This document shows positions 1 to 12,240 of a stretch of 64,000 nucleotides of DNA, one piece after another. The stretch's first letter is position 1. Each line of letters begins with the position of its first letter. The notes below the pieces were generated by a model. It ran no database searches and was not told where the DNA came from. It saw only the letters and a program-made list of their open reading frames with translations. Origin of the DNA: Isoetes taiwanensis (Eukaryota; Streptophyta; Lycopodiopsida; Isoetales; Isoetaceae); NCBI GenBank assembly GCA_021234155.1, contig JAJEKV010000189.1, positions 231,706 through 295,705 on the forward strand, read 5' to 3'. The position numbers were made by a program, and so were the translations under genes.

Positions 1-2300
1 TTATCATTGTACTTCCGTTTCGGTTGCTCAGTTGGAAGAAAAAAACATGATAAAACGGAAAAATTATTCAGTACCAAATATAGCTAAATATCAAATACTT
101 GATAATACGAGAGTTATACAAATGCATAAGGATACAGGATGGAAAAGAAACATCACCCAGTACGAGGTGCAAGCATGATAAACAAAAAAATTGTGCGAAT
201 ATAGCTAAATATCAAATATGATGTGGAGGGTACTTTGAAATGCATAAGGATACGGGGATGGAAAAGCATCACCCGGTGAGTGGAAAAAGACAATTAAGTT
301 ATGTTTTGGCCAAAGTTACATCTGAGAAAATGCAAGCCAATGAACAAATCAACAAGAAAAACCACAGACAAAACTATGGTAGAAAAATTGTAAGAACTTT
401 CCTACGATCCCACCGCTAAGAACAACATGAATAATGCTACTATAATCCCTGAAGCAGCATATGGAATACCAGACACAAACCATGTAGCAATATTGAAAAT
501 AACTAAGATGGCATACACACAGGAGTCGGGGTAACAATCACGTAAAACAGCGGAGACGGCAAAAAGACAAAGTGCAACCCGGTAAATGTGGTGAATAAAT
601 CTCGGAGCAATCAAAAGAATGAGGCCATGAGAATCGACATATAAAGGAAATAAGAAGAATTCGCCGCAATTGGAAGTAACCCATGAGCCAGAAAGAAACT
701 AAAAGTGAAATAGGGCCGAACATAAACAAAGAAAATCAACTACGAATAACCGGACAAGCATTTGAAGGTCGCGAACATCAAAAACAAGATAAACCACAAG
801 TGCAAAAAATAAAACCCAACAACTATGAAACCTAGAATGTAGAAGATAATACCACCAGAATACCGCACGTGTATACCACTTTTGAGGAGAAGGCAAGTCC
901 AGCAGTGCATCACACATAAGATACAAAACCTGAGGGTCACAAAAGATAAAAGACAAGACCACCATGGGGAAATCCTAAACACAAAAAGAATGCCACATAT
1001 AACCACTTGGGAACCACTATTATAAAAATAACATACAAAAAGAGATACATGTAACCAGGAGAAATAACATAATTGAGCCCATCGCAGCCTACCATGGAAA
1101 TGGAATGCATCAGCATTAAAAGAGAGACAAATGCAACCCGAAAGATGGTGACCACAGTATAAAAGGCAATAAAAGATAAATAAACCAAGAGACTGCCGGT
1201 GTAGCCAGAATTATGAAAACGAAGACAACATCAGGGGAAAAAGACCACGAAGACAAAGCAGAGATAAAAGAGGTGACGAGAACATAAACAAAGGAGAAAA
1301 CAATTATGAGGAGAGCATAGACCATTCAAAACCAGTATGGTTAAAAACCGAGATCCACGATAAAAGCAAAGGGTCTAAAGAAAGAAAAAATCAAAAACAG
1401 CTGAAGCATAGATTTGAGAAGTAAACAATATGGGACGAGAAAGGTTCGAATATTGTCCACAAAACAACTCAACGATGAAGTGACCTTCTAAAGCGAGGAA
1501 GACCGCTATCAAAGGCATCTCGATGCGTGAATGACCGAGGGGACAATAACAAGAGAAGCTCTCAGAAATTAATAGCTCTCGGTCTGGAAGATAAAGGACA
1601 GTGAACAGATGTAGTGCATTATTAGTGAAGGCGAGAGAAACCCTAGAAATATGTGAATGAGCATGCAAAACAGCGTGTGGAAAAGCAGTCTGCGTGAAAG
1701 TATCCGATAGCGGGGCGGTAAAGAAGAGTATAAAACAGCTCCAGCGTCGCTCTGTGAAAATAATGATTCAAAAGATTAATGTGGGACCAAATTAGGCTAA
1801 TATGGGCGAAGCATCATATAAGAAATCAAATTATACCATTTCAGTTAGCGTACCTGACTATTTATACGTATAGAATTAAAGCTCAGAATTTTATACTTGC
1901 AAAAGACATGTCATTATAGAAAACACGCAAATTATAATTAAAAACAATGCAACCTGCCATTTATAAATGCTTGATCTACTAGAAAATCAAATAATGCTAG
2001 AAGCACAAATGTGAGGCAATCCTATGAAAGAAAAGCGATGGTTGTAAGAAATGCACTATGAGGACTTTGGCGGTAAGAAATGATGGGGCTCACTTTCTAC
2101 ATGCAAAAGCAAGAACCCTGACATATATAGAGGAGCTTTGCAAACTCAGAAGCAGGGACAGCTAGCAAGGGCAGAAATAACAAATGCAAGTGAGCGATGT
2201 GCCAAGTGAGTAAATGAGTGAGTAAGTGTAAAAGTGTGAAGAAAAGCAAATTAGTGCAAGAAAAGACAACAATCAAATGAAACCTTGTTAGCTAGGAAAA
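1..2300. other. Intergenic DNA, strongly strand-asymmetric
   Basis: No gene is supported. The + strand is rich in A with C or G, so the - strand shows many short open frames made mostly of F, L, V, C, Y and S. They overlap in several frames, have no domain signature and look like composition artefacts. The only clear structure is the tandem duplication near the left edge. Confidence 0.6.
77..297 (+). repeat. Tandem duplication, period about 120 bp
   Basis: The string ATATAGCTAAATATCAAATA starts near 79 and again near 199. Each copy is followed by a shared ATGCATAAGGATAC block and a GGATGGAAAAG...CATCACCC block. The copies have diverged by small indels. This is a local duplication with no coding sense. 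Confidence 0.8.
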
Positions 2301-3660
2301 TGATAGATGTTTAGAATTGGAGATGTCTTACATCGCGCCTAAATGTTTAAGATAAGGAATGGGTAGTGCATTATTAGGGAGCATAGAGGTAAAGAAATGA
2401 CTACATTGGGAAAAGCGGGCCCGGGTTCGTTGCACTCCATACTGCAATCTAGAATTAGGGAACCGCTGGGAGGCCAAAAACCATTAAAGGTTTAAAGAAA
2501 AAGAAAGGCAGGTAAAGCTAAAATCGATGGAGAGACAAGAAATGCAGTGGCACCGATCCTGTAGGCGAATGCCCAATGGCACGACCACGGGTGAAGCCTT
2601 GATGGTGGGATGCCTCTGGTGGATCCCAGCATTACAGGAGGCCCAGCCAGGTGCTGTGGCAGCTCCTCGGGTGGGAAGGGCGGGAGAAAGGCGTTAGGGG
2701 AAGGAAGAAGGGTGGTCACGCTCCACCAGCTGCTACTCGAGAAAGCGGCGAGAGGAGTGCATGGATGAAATTGCGGCGGATGAGGAAGTGGGGAATCTGG
2801 GCGAAACTCTTTGTATGTAACCTCAGCTAAAGCAAAGAAACATCCACAGCGCCATCATAATAAGCACCTCCGCACATCTTGCTTTGGGAATCAAAGTCAT
2901 CAAATCCAGTATCGAACCCAAAACGAGATTGATACATTGAAACCATGCAAAACCATGCAAGGCGGTATAAAGAATGGGCAAATCACAAACACAAAGCGGC
3001 GCAATCCACTGTGGAAGCGAACGTAACCAACTGAATTAGAATCGGCGTGCCAGGATGCTACGAAATTAAGCTATGGAAGCGAGAAAAAGATTACTTATGA
3101 AGAAAGAAACCAGCCATAAATCATGCATGAAAAAGAAAAGAAAGGCTGGGAGAACCATACCGTGATTGTTCCCCAAATTGCTTCAAAAACATCTTGAACC
3201 ATACCTTGCCAAGGATTGCTACAACAACATCACGAGAAATCCAGTGAGGAGGAGTCACGAAACATATGGTAGAAGACCTCGAAAAGCATGGAAACAGGGC
3301 CATATAAGATACATGATTATAAGTAGTTTGAGAAAAGAATTGGAAGGATTGGATCAATGTAGAAACCATGAAAAAGTTGGCAATGAGAAGATGTGGATGG
3401 TGTAGAAATTAGGGACCATGAGTGAAAAATAAGGGTTATGAAACGGACGCGGTATGGGATTTACCGGGGGAAAGAGTGAAGGTGGATCAAAGTAGAGTCG
3501 TGGAAAAAAATTGGAAAGAAAAGATTGGATCATAAGGATTGAAAAAAGTTGAAGCAAGCGAGAATAGAAGAAGCTAACATTGAGGAAAGGCGCCCGATAG
3601 CGGTCGCGAAATATATATAGCGGCCGTCCTTTCCCGAATGGCGATCCATTGGCTCGGTTC
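2301..3660. other. Intergenic; GC-richer patch at 2490-2800
   Basis: Between about 2490 and 2800 the base composition becomes GC-richer and a 75-codon proline-rich frame lies open on the - strand (2719 to 2492). It has no domain that I recognise and no clear splice context. It could be a 5' exon or CpG-rich promoter remnant of a lost - strand gene. The flanks hold nothing recognisable. Confidence 0.35.
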
Positions 3661-3664
3661 GATG

Positions 3665-3920
3665 CTATATTTTGCAAATCTCAATATACGGTATACAAAA
3701 ACTTATGCAGGCATACCCTGAGCGAGGATGGCTATATGCGGTCCGGATCAAGGAATAAGAACAAATGTACTTACATCAAGCGACTCACCGGTGTCATTGG
3801 TAATCCCCATGTGAATATGCAAACCAAAAGGGTTTACGGGGATTTTAGGTAATGCATTGGATATAATGGTTTGTGTTAATCCCATATTAATGGTAGTTGT
3901 GTCTTGAGTTGTTATATTGA
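3665..3920 (+). mobile_element. One-armed, rearranged copy of the foldback element at 49835-50305
   Basis: Bases about 3800-3916 resemble the right arm of the foldback element at 50182-50305: shared blocks GTGAATATGCA, GGGGATT, ATGCATTGGAT/TAATGGTTT and GTTGTTATATT. Bases 3665-3790 resemble the reverse complement of that element's unique interior, including AATATACGGTATACAAAAAC and GCTATATGCGGTCCGGATC. The copy is therefore in the opposite orientation relative to the arms, and its left arm and part of the interior are gone. Similarity was judged by eye and divergence is substantial, so it is much older than the 49.8-kb copy. Confidence 0.75.
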
Positions 3921-6217
3921 AAAAAAAAATTAGTAAATACCTAGGCACTTCAACTTCAAAAAGAAACACAGAAAGCTATTGAAAATATATATGAAAAACT
4001 CCATACAAGCACAAGTGTTTGAGAACAATATTGTCTAGGATAACAACATAAACAATAATGGTTTGATCAAATGGAACTTTTCTGTATCCAAGTGATGGAC
4101 TTGCCTCCATTCAAAGGCACTTTGCAAGTACAAAAACAAAGAGGGTGATTTACAACTACTGAAAATAGAGAAGAGGGACAAATAGATTTGGAGATGTGAG
4201 AACAAACCATCATGTAATGATAGTGTTTAGCGAATTTTTGGTGATAATAATATGTATTTCTAAATAAGTGAAAGGAAACTTTTAATTATAGTTGTGTATA
4301 TATGGGGTTAGGTGCTAAAGGCAAAGCCTTTGAAGATATTTTAAAGATCAACATCGAGGAGACAACTCTGGTAACTTTTGGACAACAATAAGCACATGGG
4401 CCTTGATCCGGCTCCAACGAACCTTGAGACAATACCAATGATGCCTTGTGGTAGCTCGAGGCTAGAGCTTCCTGCTTTTGCATGGATATGGTAGCTCTTC
4501 GGTGGGCAGCCCAATCTTCAATGCGGTGGCATCGCACTTCCGAGCGATCAGGCAGCCTTTCAATTCGGTGCCCTAGAGTGAGCTCTTGAGCTTCACCAAG
4601 TCCAACTTCTTCAATACACCCGGAAAATCCATACAAGAATCCATGCAAGAATCCATCCTCGACTCCTATTGAGGAAGTAATGCTTCTTTTTCATCTCTAG
4701 AAGTCGCAAGGAGCACCATCAAACACAAGGTCTCCTAATGATTCCACGCACCTTCAATGGCGGCAGTTTGTTACAGATGTATATGATAAATCTAGCGAGG
4801 ATAAGCTTACGTAAGGCATCTCATCGGCAACCTAGAAAAGACTTTATCTTTGCCTCATCCTGCTTTTAAATCTTCCATTTTAGAAAACCAATCCAAATGC
4901 TTATATATTGCATCATCTTACGCAAGTATAAAGCAGATACATTTCAAATAAAAAAAACGGTGTCTTTAGTTTTCTCTGGAGATGAAGGAAGCTAGCCCTA
5001 TAGGCAGCCCGTATGGCTGACAATACGGCAAGCTGGCGCAAAGTAGCCATTTTACCTAGAAGAATGCGTGTGGCTTTCACCGAGCGAAGTGTTGCAGTTC
5101 CTTGATACCCTAGAACCCATTTTACCCATATCAAATCCCCTTGGAATCCCTTTGTTATTATGCTATATTAGTAAACTATTTATAAATTGTCATTCATTAG
5201 ACATTAAAAAATTATTGACCTTGAAATTTTAAAATTCATTTTATTAAATGATAGGTAGTTAGATATTATTTTAACGTCTACGGAGATCCTAGCAGACGTG
5301 GATGGGTCTATATATACGTAGATGTGACTCGGTGACGATGAACTTTTATATCTTAAAAGGTTAAACTAGAGTATTTAGAATTCAATGTTTTTAGTTTTTG
5401 GTTCATATTACAGATATTTCGTCACTTTTTGGATACTCCAATAACAACAAAAATATTATCTCAAGGCTAAAGTGAAGTGGCTTTCTTATAAAGCATTCCA
5501 ATAGAATACAATAGTAGAGAAATAAGCTAGAAGATGTTAAGCTAAATACCTTAGGAGACTTCAAAACTAGATAATCATCGGGAGCGTTAATAAATAACAG
5601 CCTTAATGGCTCCTTCTAAATAAACGTATGGTTAATGACCTTGTGGCTAAAATTTTAATCCTCGAGGCCTGTTTGTGTCCCTTAGGTTGTGGAGCAGTTG
5701 AAACTTTCACTTGTATCTTCGCATGCCCATGGCTTATTCCTTTCTGGAATTGGATTGAACCTCTGGCAGGCCCTCTCATGCCCTTAGCCTGGTTCGAGGT
5801 TTCACAATTTCTGATGCAATCCTAACCGTCCATTTCAATGATGTTACCATCTAATAACATCCTCTTGGCCCGATATATTATAGAGCCTGGAGCTTCGTAA
5901 CAGCCTAGGCGATGCGGTGGTCTCATATAACACCCTCAAATAATACCATCTGTCTCTTTCATTTCCTTTATCGTCCTTCCCAGATTTGCTCCTTTCATTC
6001 TGTAGCCTTCGGCATGCAACTTTCGGTTGCCATAGCCATCTTCCATCTTTTCTAGTGCTTAGAAACAGAGTAGTAACACAAATCTAAGAATAGGTTTGAT
6101 TTCCACTGACATAGAATAGTTTGGAAACCATTTTTACTCCATTCAAATGGATTTTGTCTCTTTAAGTCTTGGTTTTGTCGTTGTTTGGCTATTCCCTTGT
6201 TTTCCTATCATTAGCTT
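3921..6217. other. Intergenic, nothing recognised
   Basis: AT-rich degenerate DNA. A 120-codon frame on the - strand (4648-4286) and shorter frames show no domain, no intron structure and no repeat match elsewhere in the window, so they are not called as genes. Confidence 0.5.
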
Positions 6218-6650
6218 CTCTTTTTTTTTTTTTTTTTTTTTTGAGGAAAAGGGAAAGGATTCACAATGATCATAGAATTAAAACCATACAAAATGGGGCT
6301 GAGCCCGGATACCGTCTCGGTTCCGAAAAAACCAGACAAAAAATTACAACCAAAAGCAATTACGAACTTTCATCAAAGCCAATTCCACTGGGGAGGAGAG
6401 TTGCATGAAGGAGAGGTGTGAAAGGGAGGCGATAGGAGTGAAAGGGAAAGCGGGGATTGAACCATCCAGGAAGAGTGGAAATTATGAGAGATAGGCATAG
6501 CAAAAACTGATAATTGATTTCAACCAGGAAGGGTAAGCAACGACAATTCATCAATAGGGACACAGCTATAATGTCCAATAAAACACCATGGTACTTCACA
6601 TCTACCTTTGTGGTAGTAATACATGAATCTTAGCGGGAGAGCTGCTTCTC
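6218..6650 (-). mobile_element. Candidate 3' end of a LINE or retroposon on the - strand
   Basis: A run of about 20 T (6222-6242) on the + strand is followed at once by sequence whose reverse complement ends GGGCTCAGCCCCATTTTGTA...CCTTTTCCTC before the A-run. That layout, with a short GC block and then a poly(A) tail, is typical of plant L1-type 3' ends. A frame at 6931-6602 on the - strand is open but not recognisable as reverse transcriptase. It could also be a SINE or a processed retrocopy. Confidence 0.4.
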
Positions 6651-8214
6651 GTAAAAGTGATTATTAGCACTAATGACTTATTACAAAGATATGAAGCGTT
6701 GTATGCTTCTTCGGTCAAAGAAATTTGGTAGAAAATTCGCTCTAACAGCAATAAGGGGTCCACGAATATGTGGTGAAGTAGGAGCGTCATCCAGTAGAAT
6801 TGTCCCAATTTTGCCTGCTTGTTCAAAAATCTTTGCGGTCCACAAGGAATTGAGGTCAGTGAGGAGTTAAAGCGGACAACAAAGAAATTAGACCCAAAAG
6901 GTTCCCCAAAAGAGAAGCCAATGAGAATCAAATTTCTCTAGTTTAATGTGCTTATGAGCCATGCTTTTGTCCCAGTGACTCAAATTGAAAGTTGAGCTTC
7001 ATCGGACAAGATCACCTATCGCGATTGCCACATTATTTACGTGCTTCGGACAATCACGGAACAGAGTTGAAGGATGGTTGGGTTAACTTTGGAATCTGAG
7101 TTACTTGTGATTGGCAGTGGAAATGGTGTCCAAATCTGGAATTTTGAGGTTGGGGCTAATTTGGGACGTAATTCGAATTCTTTGACCTTGGGCACTTGAG
7201 ATATGGATGGCAGGTTTCATCATGGGTACCACAAAGAGGAAGCTGAGAGAGACTATGAACATTCTTGGTGTCTCTTGATCATATTAGTAATGAGAGAGAA
7301 AGAAACACATTATGGAGGACAAGCCAAACAAAAAGACTTCATTTTGGAGACCCGAGGGAATAGGGCCCTTAATTGGAAAAGATAGTTTCTTGGAACTTTA
7401 GTAGCCGAGGCCACATGGAAGCGTGCTTTCTCTTTTTAGAGGACAAAAGCAAATGGAAATCTTGGTGTATAACTCCTCTTAATAACCTTGAAGAACCAAT
7501 TCAGAAGATATTCTCCCATTACCATCTTTTCCCAAAGGAAGTAAATGCTCACTACCCAGCATAAATAGTTCTATGGTGGCCTCCCCAACTCTTTTGATCA
7601 TATCCCAAAGGGATCCGGTTATCAGTCTCATCTATAAGGTCCTAACCTTGAAGATATTAGCCTTATGCCATTTCTTATAACATTAGCTTCTAATTGAGGT
7701 AGAACAGATTCGAATCGAGTGTTAGCAAATTGCAGAAAGTAAGATGCTTATTTTTGGTTCTTTCCTTGTGCGATCATGTCTATCTAAATTATCTTTATGT
7801 TCTTTCTCATTTTGCCTAAAAGCGAGGCCATTGGTACTATAGTTTGGTAGTTCACAACAAAATGGGCATTTAGCGTGGCGTGGGGTGTGACGTCACATTG
7901 GCGTGACCAGGTCACGTCAATTAATAAATGCGGCGATCACATCGCAAAAGGCGATGCATAGCGGCGTCACTGCGTTTTCCTCATATTACTGACTGACGAT
8001 CTACCACAAGTAAGCTATATTAGGGGCCAGCGTGTGTCCGCGCCGGTGTCCAGCAGTCACATGCATGCGGCGTGTGATGTGTGTCATAATCTTGTATATA
8101 CCATGTCTTAGTACTTTGAGGCGAGGTGAAGCCAGCGGGTGTGTGGCGTGGGTATTATTATTGACTTAGCGTGTGGCATCTGTGACATCTTGTGCTGTGA
8201 GAACATAGATGCCG
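6651..8214. other. Intergenic, nothing recognised
   Basis: No gene or repeat is supported. The stretch 7870-8060 is GC-richer and carries the palindrome GTGACGTCAC and a second GTCACGTCA motif, which resemble bZIP-binding cores, but no adjacent transcription unit can be shown. Confidence 0.4.
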
Positions 8215-11200
8215 TACAAAACTTGCTCCCCGGGGCAATGTCGTGTTCAGTCATTGTGAGGCAAATTATAGTTCGGAGGGAGGTTGCCAGGTCATCCCAA
8301 GGCCTTGGGGAGAGGACTTTTGAATAGCGACTTTGAGGGTTTTGGAATCCGTGCTCGGCATCAACACCCCTCCATGTCCAAGGTGACATGAGTTCGTTCC
8401 GAATCTCACAAGGAGAGACCTTGAAACCTAAACCACATTGGGTTGCGGGTTTAGAAGGGGTTTCGCGTTTAGGGGAGCTGAGTTTGATGCATTGCGGTTC
8501 TGGCGGCGTGGGTGAGAAACTGTGATTGAAACGTGGCTGAGGGACGTCAGCAGTGGAGCTGTCCTCCTCCCGATGTGGTAATTAGAAGTTGGGGCACTGC
8601 GTGTGAGACATTCATAAATTGGTAATGCATTGTATGAAATTAGAATTCTGATTTTCTTCGGATTCCTAATTCATGACCGTATATATCCCAATTTTGAGTA
8701 CTAGGAAGGTCTGATCAAAATGGTAGAGCGTGGGCAGTGCGAGGCAGCCGGTTGTGGGGCAACAAAGCAGCACCCTTCTAGGTCAAACAGGCGGGATCTT
8801 GGGGCTGCCTCACAGGGGGAGAATCTAGACCAGGCTGAGGATCCAAATGTTCCGATCGGTCTTTCAGCTGATGATCCCGGTGGATATGCATGTGACCACC
8901 GTCCTGGGCCGGTTCCCCTATCCTGACCGTTGAATCCCTCCATTCCAAGGGGCCTTCTTCAGGAAGGTCCAAAGATTCAAGATGGGGTCGAGGACTTAAT
9001 AGCTAGGAGGCGTCGAGAGCGGCCAAGTACTTTAGAAAGGAGTGTTTTGTTGTTTGAAGCCATGGAGAGCTCGGGAATGGAAGTGCGACTTAGATTAAAT
9101 TAGATGCGGAATGGCAAATTAATTATCCTAGGAGCAAGTTACAAAGATTCGATTTTGCAAAGAAAGAAACACTCATACCTACGATACTGATCAGAGCATC
9201 CACATACATTAGGTAATTATTCTGAGTGTAATGCTTCAGACATGAACTACTTTAGCTGATTCTTAGAGGAGGGGTGGTCATCACAGCCCACGAAACTTGG
9301 TTCGAGTGATATCAACGTGCGAGTCCATTGGCGGAGCCAAATCCGCGATTACGGAAGTGGAGGTTGCGAATCCATCCTCGGGGCCTTGGGAAGAGGATTG
9401 TTGGGGCAAGCGACTTCCAGGGAGGATTTTGGGGTGGAGTGCTGCGTCAACACCCCTCCCCTTCCCGCGACAAGACATGGCACAAGGTCCGCGGTGAATA
9501 TGACAAGGAGAGGGCATCCGGCGTAAACCACACGTGGGGTTGCCGGCGAGGGTTACAGAAGGGTTTGCATTTTAGGGGGTGAGTTTTGAGTGCATTGTAG
9601 TTGCGGCGTGGGTGAGAAGCTGTGATTGAAGCGATGGAAGCGAGGCGGTCGAGAGCGGAGTTTGGGCACATCCTCAGCGCCGGATATGGCAATTAGAAGT
9701 CGGGCTTTTGCGATGTGAGGCATTCATAAATTGGTAATTAATGCATTGTACAAAAATTAAGTCGATTTTCCAAGCTGGATTCCTAATTCGCGGCCCGACA
9801 CGGCCAATTTTGAGAATTTTAGGAGAAGGTCTAGATTAAGCGGTTGGCATTAGAATGAATTAAGGCGGCCGTTGTGGGGCAACCAAAATTTGCATTTACC
9901 CTTCCCAAGTCAAAAGCAAGGCCAAGACAGCACTGCGGCTACCTCCTGAGGGGAGGTCCAAACCGGGAGGGGATAGAAAAAGTGCGAAACTGACCTTTCT
10001 GTGGCCCAGCTCCACGGTGGGCCGATGCGGCTAATGACCACCCTCAGGGCAGGTTCCCTATCCGGCCGTTGAATCCTCGTTCAAGGGCCCTTCTTCGAGA
10101 AGGTCAAAGATTCCAAGATGGGTCAGGGGAGAGAGAACGTCAAAGCCATGAAGCATCTGCGTGTGATAGGTATGTAGAAGTAGGGTGTTTTGTCATTCGA
10201 GACGCTGCGGAGGAGGAGTTCGAGAGATAACCAGACCATTTAGCTAAGTCGTCAAATAAGCCCGAAATTACCTAGGAAAAGCAAGTTACAAGGTCGAGTT
10301 TTATAAAAGAAAGAAACACTCACGCCCTACGCGGCGATTATCCAGGCATCCACATCCTAGGCCAATTGACTATGAGTGTCTTTGGGCATGAGCTACTTTG
10401 GCGATTCTTAGAGGAGGGTGGTCTTCTAGCCACGAAACTTGGTCCCCGAGCTGATGTGAGGAAATGGATTCAGGAGAGGGAGATTGCGCGTCCATCCCCA
10501 GGCCTTGAGGATTTTTGGGGCAAAAGCGACTTTAGGGATTTCCCCATCTACTCAACACAACTGCCTTGAGTCGGCGAATCACGACAAGGAAGGGAGCCTC
10601 AAAACACAGTAACCTGTGGGTTGCGGGTTCTAGAAGGGTTTGCATTTTGGGGGCGAGTTTTACTCTCTTACTTGAGTTGGGACATGGTAGAAGGCTGCTT
10701 GATTGAAACCTTGTGAACAGAGGCCCGGCCAGGCGGAGTTTGGAGCTGTCCTCCTCGATGTAGCAATTACAGAGTGGGGGGCTTTGCCGATGGCAAGTCA
10801 TTCCTTAAATTAAGTAGTGAAATGCATTGTCACGAAATTAAATTACGATTTTTGCAGTTTGAATTCCTAATTCATCACGGCCTTGATTTTTCAAAATTTT
10901 GAGAGAAGGTCTAAATCAAAGCGTTAGCATTAGAGCCGGTGGGGCAACGTTGTGGGAGCAGCAGAAGTGGCACCCTTTCCAAGTCCGAACAAGTTCCCGG
11001 GATCTTGCGTCGCCTCCACAAGAGGAGAGTCAGAACCTCGGGGAATGCGGGATCAAAAATTCGAGGCGTGGCCTTTCTGGCGGCGCACTCCCATGGTGAA
11101 GCGATCTGGCCCAATGACCACACTCGAAACCCCGATTCCTGTCCGGGCAGATTTGAATCCTCGTTCAAGGGCCTTCCGGGAAGGTCAAAAGATTCCAAGA

Positions 11201-12240
11201 CCGATGGGAAACTACCGAATGGCGGGCGTCACGAAGCGTCCTGTGGCTCCAGTGTTTTGTCGTTAGGGCATCATGGAGGCTCGAGAATCCGCGATTCGAT
11301 TTTCCCAAATGATCAGGAATGATGGAGAGTACCTTGGGGAGCAAGTTACACAAGATCCGGTTTTGCAAAGAAAGAAACACTCGCCCTACGAGCGTTATCC
11401 AACATCCCATCTAGGCCAATTGACTACGGTGTATGTGGACATGAGAGCTACTTTGGTGTTGCTTCTTGGAGGAAGAGGGTGGTCTTGGGCCGAAACTTGG
11501 TCCACTAGGGCAATGTCGGCGTTAGAGTCCATTAAGCGGAGCCAAATCCAACGGTTAGAAGAGGGGAGGTTGCGTCGTCCCGAGGGCCTTGGGAAGAAGG
11601 ACTTTTTGGGGCAAGCGACTTCAGTGGGGATTTTGGGGTCCGTGCTCTGCATCAACACCCTCCCTTTACATGAATATTGCCGCAGGTTAAGTGAATCGAC
11701 AATGATAGGGCCTCCAAAACATAAACCACTGTGAGTTACCTGGATTCTTGAAGGGTTTACATTTCGGTGAGGTTACATTTATTGCACTTGGGGCATTAGT
11801 AGAGATGTTACTTGATTGAGAATCTGAAGCAATGGGAAGCTGGCCAGACGAAGTTTGGATATGCCCTTCTCCCAAAGTGGCAGTTGGAAGCCAGCGGCTG
11901 CTTTTGCGATAGCGAGGGACTTGCGATTGCGATCGTGCAGCCCATTGCCGGACCGTCCCGAACCCCATTTTTGGGTACATACACACCATGCATGCATACT
12001 TAGAGATGGTCCCATAGAGTTATCCATGTGAAATGATAGGGTTTTAGGCCTCAAAGCGTAAAACTCTTTGGGTTACCCGAGGTTCGTAGGGTTTACGTTT
12101 TGGGGTGAGTTAGTCTTCTTAAGCTTGGAACATAGCCAAATGCTATATTAAGAACATGAAGTAATAGGAACACATGAGGAATGGAGTTAGGATCCGTCCT
12201 CCTCCCAATGTAGCGATTAGAAGTCATCAAAGAGTACGCT
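8215..12240 (+). repeat. Degenerate tandem array, unit about 1.1 kb, three to four copies
   Basis: Several anchors recur in the same order at about 1.1-kb spacing. The anchor GGGTTTGCATTTTAGGGGGTGAG-like occurs near 8461, 9561, 10637, 11755 and, in a shortened last unit, 12088. The anchor AAGAAAGAAACACTC occurs near 9163, 10308 and 11370. The anchor GGCCTTGGG..GAGGA occurs near 8300, 9382 and 11588, with a diverged version near 10502. The anchor TTCAAGGGCC occurs near 10080 and 11164. The copies differ by many substitutions and indels, so this is an old array. The open frames inside it (up to 153 codons at 11273-11734) are not conserved in frame between copies and are not called as genes. It resembles no rRNA or known satellite that I can name. 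Confidence 0.8.

Noticed and set aside
349-1668. Several - strand frames of 62-97 codons
   Set aside because: They overlap each other in different frames, are rich in F, L, C, V and Y, and follow from the A-rich + strand composition. There are no motifs or codon periodicity to support them.
11273-11734. A 153-codon + strand frame within the tandem array
   Set aside because: Homologous positions in the other units are not open in the same frame, so it is chance.
8215-12240. CRISPR-like or rRNA array
   Set aside because: Units are about 1.1 kb and degenerate, not short direct repeats with spacers. No conserved 5S, 5.8S, 18S or 26S sequence was seen.
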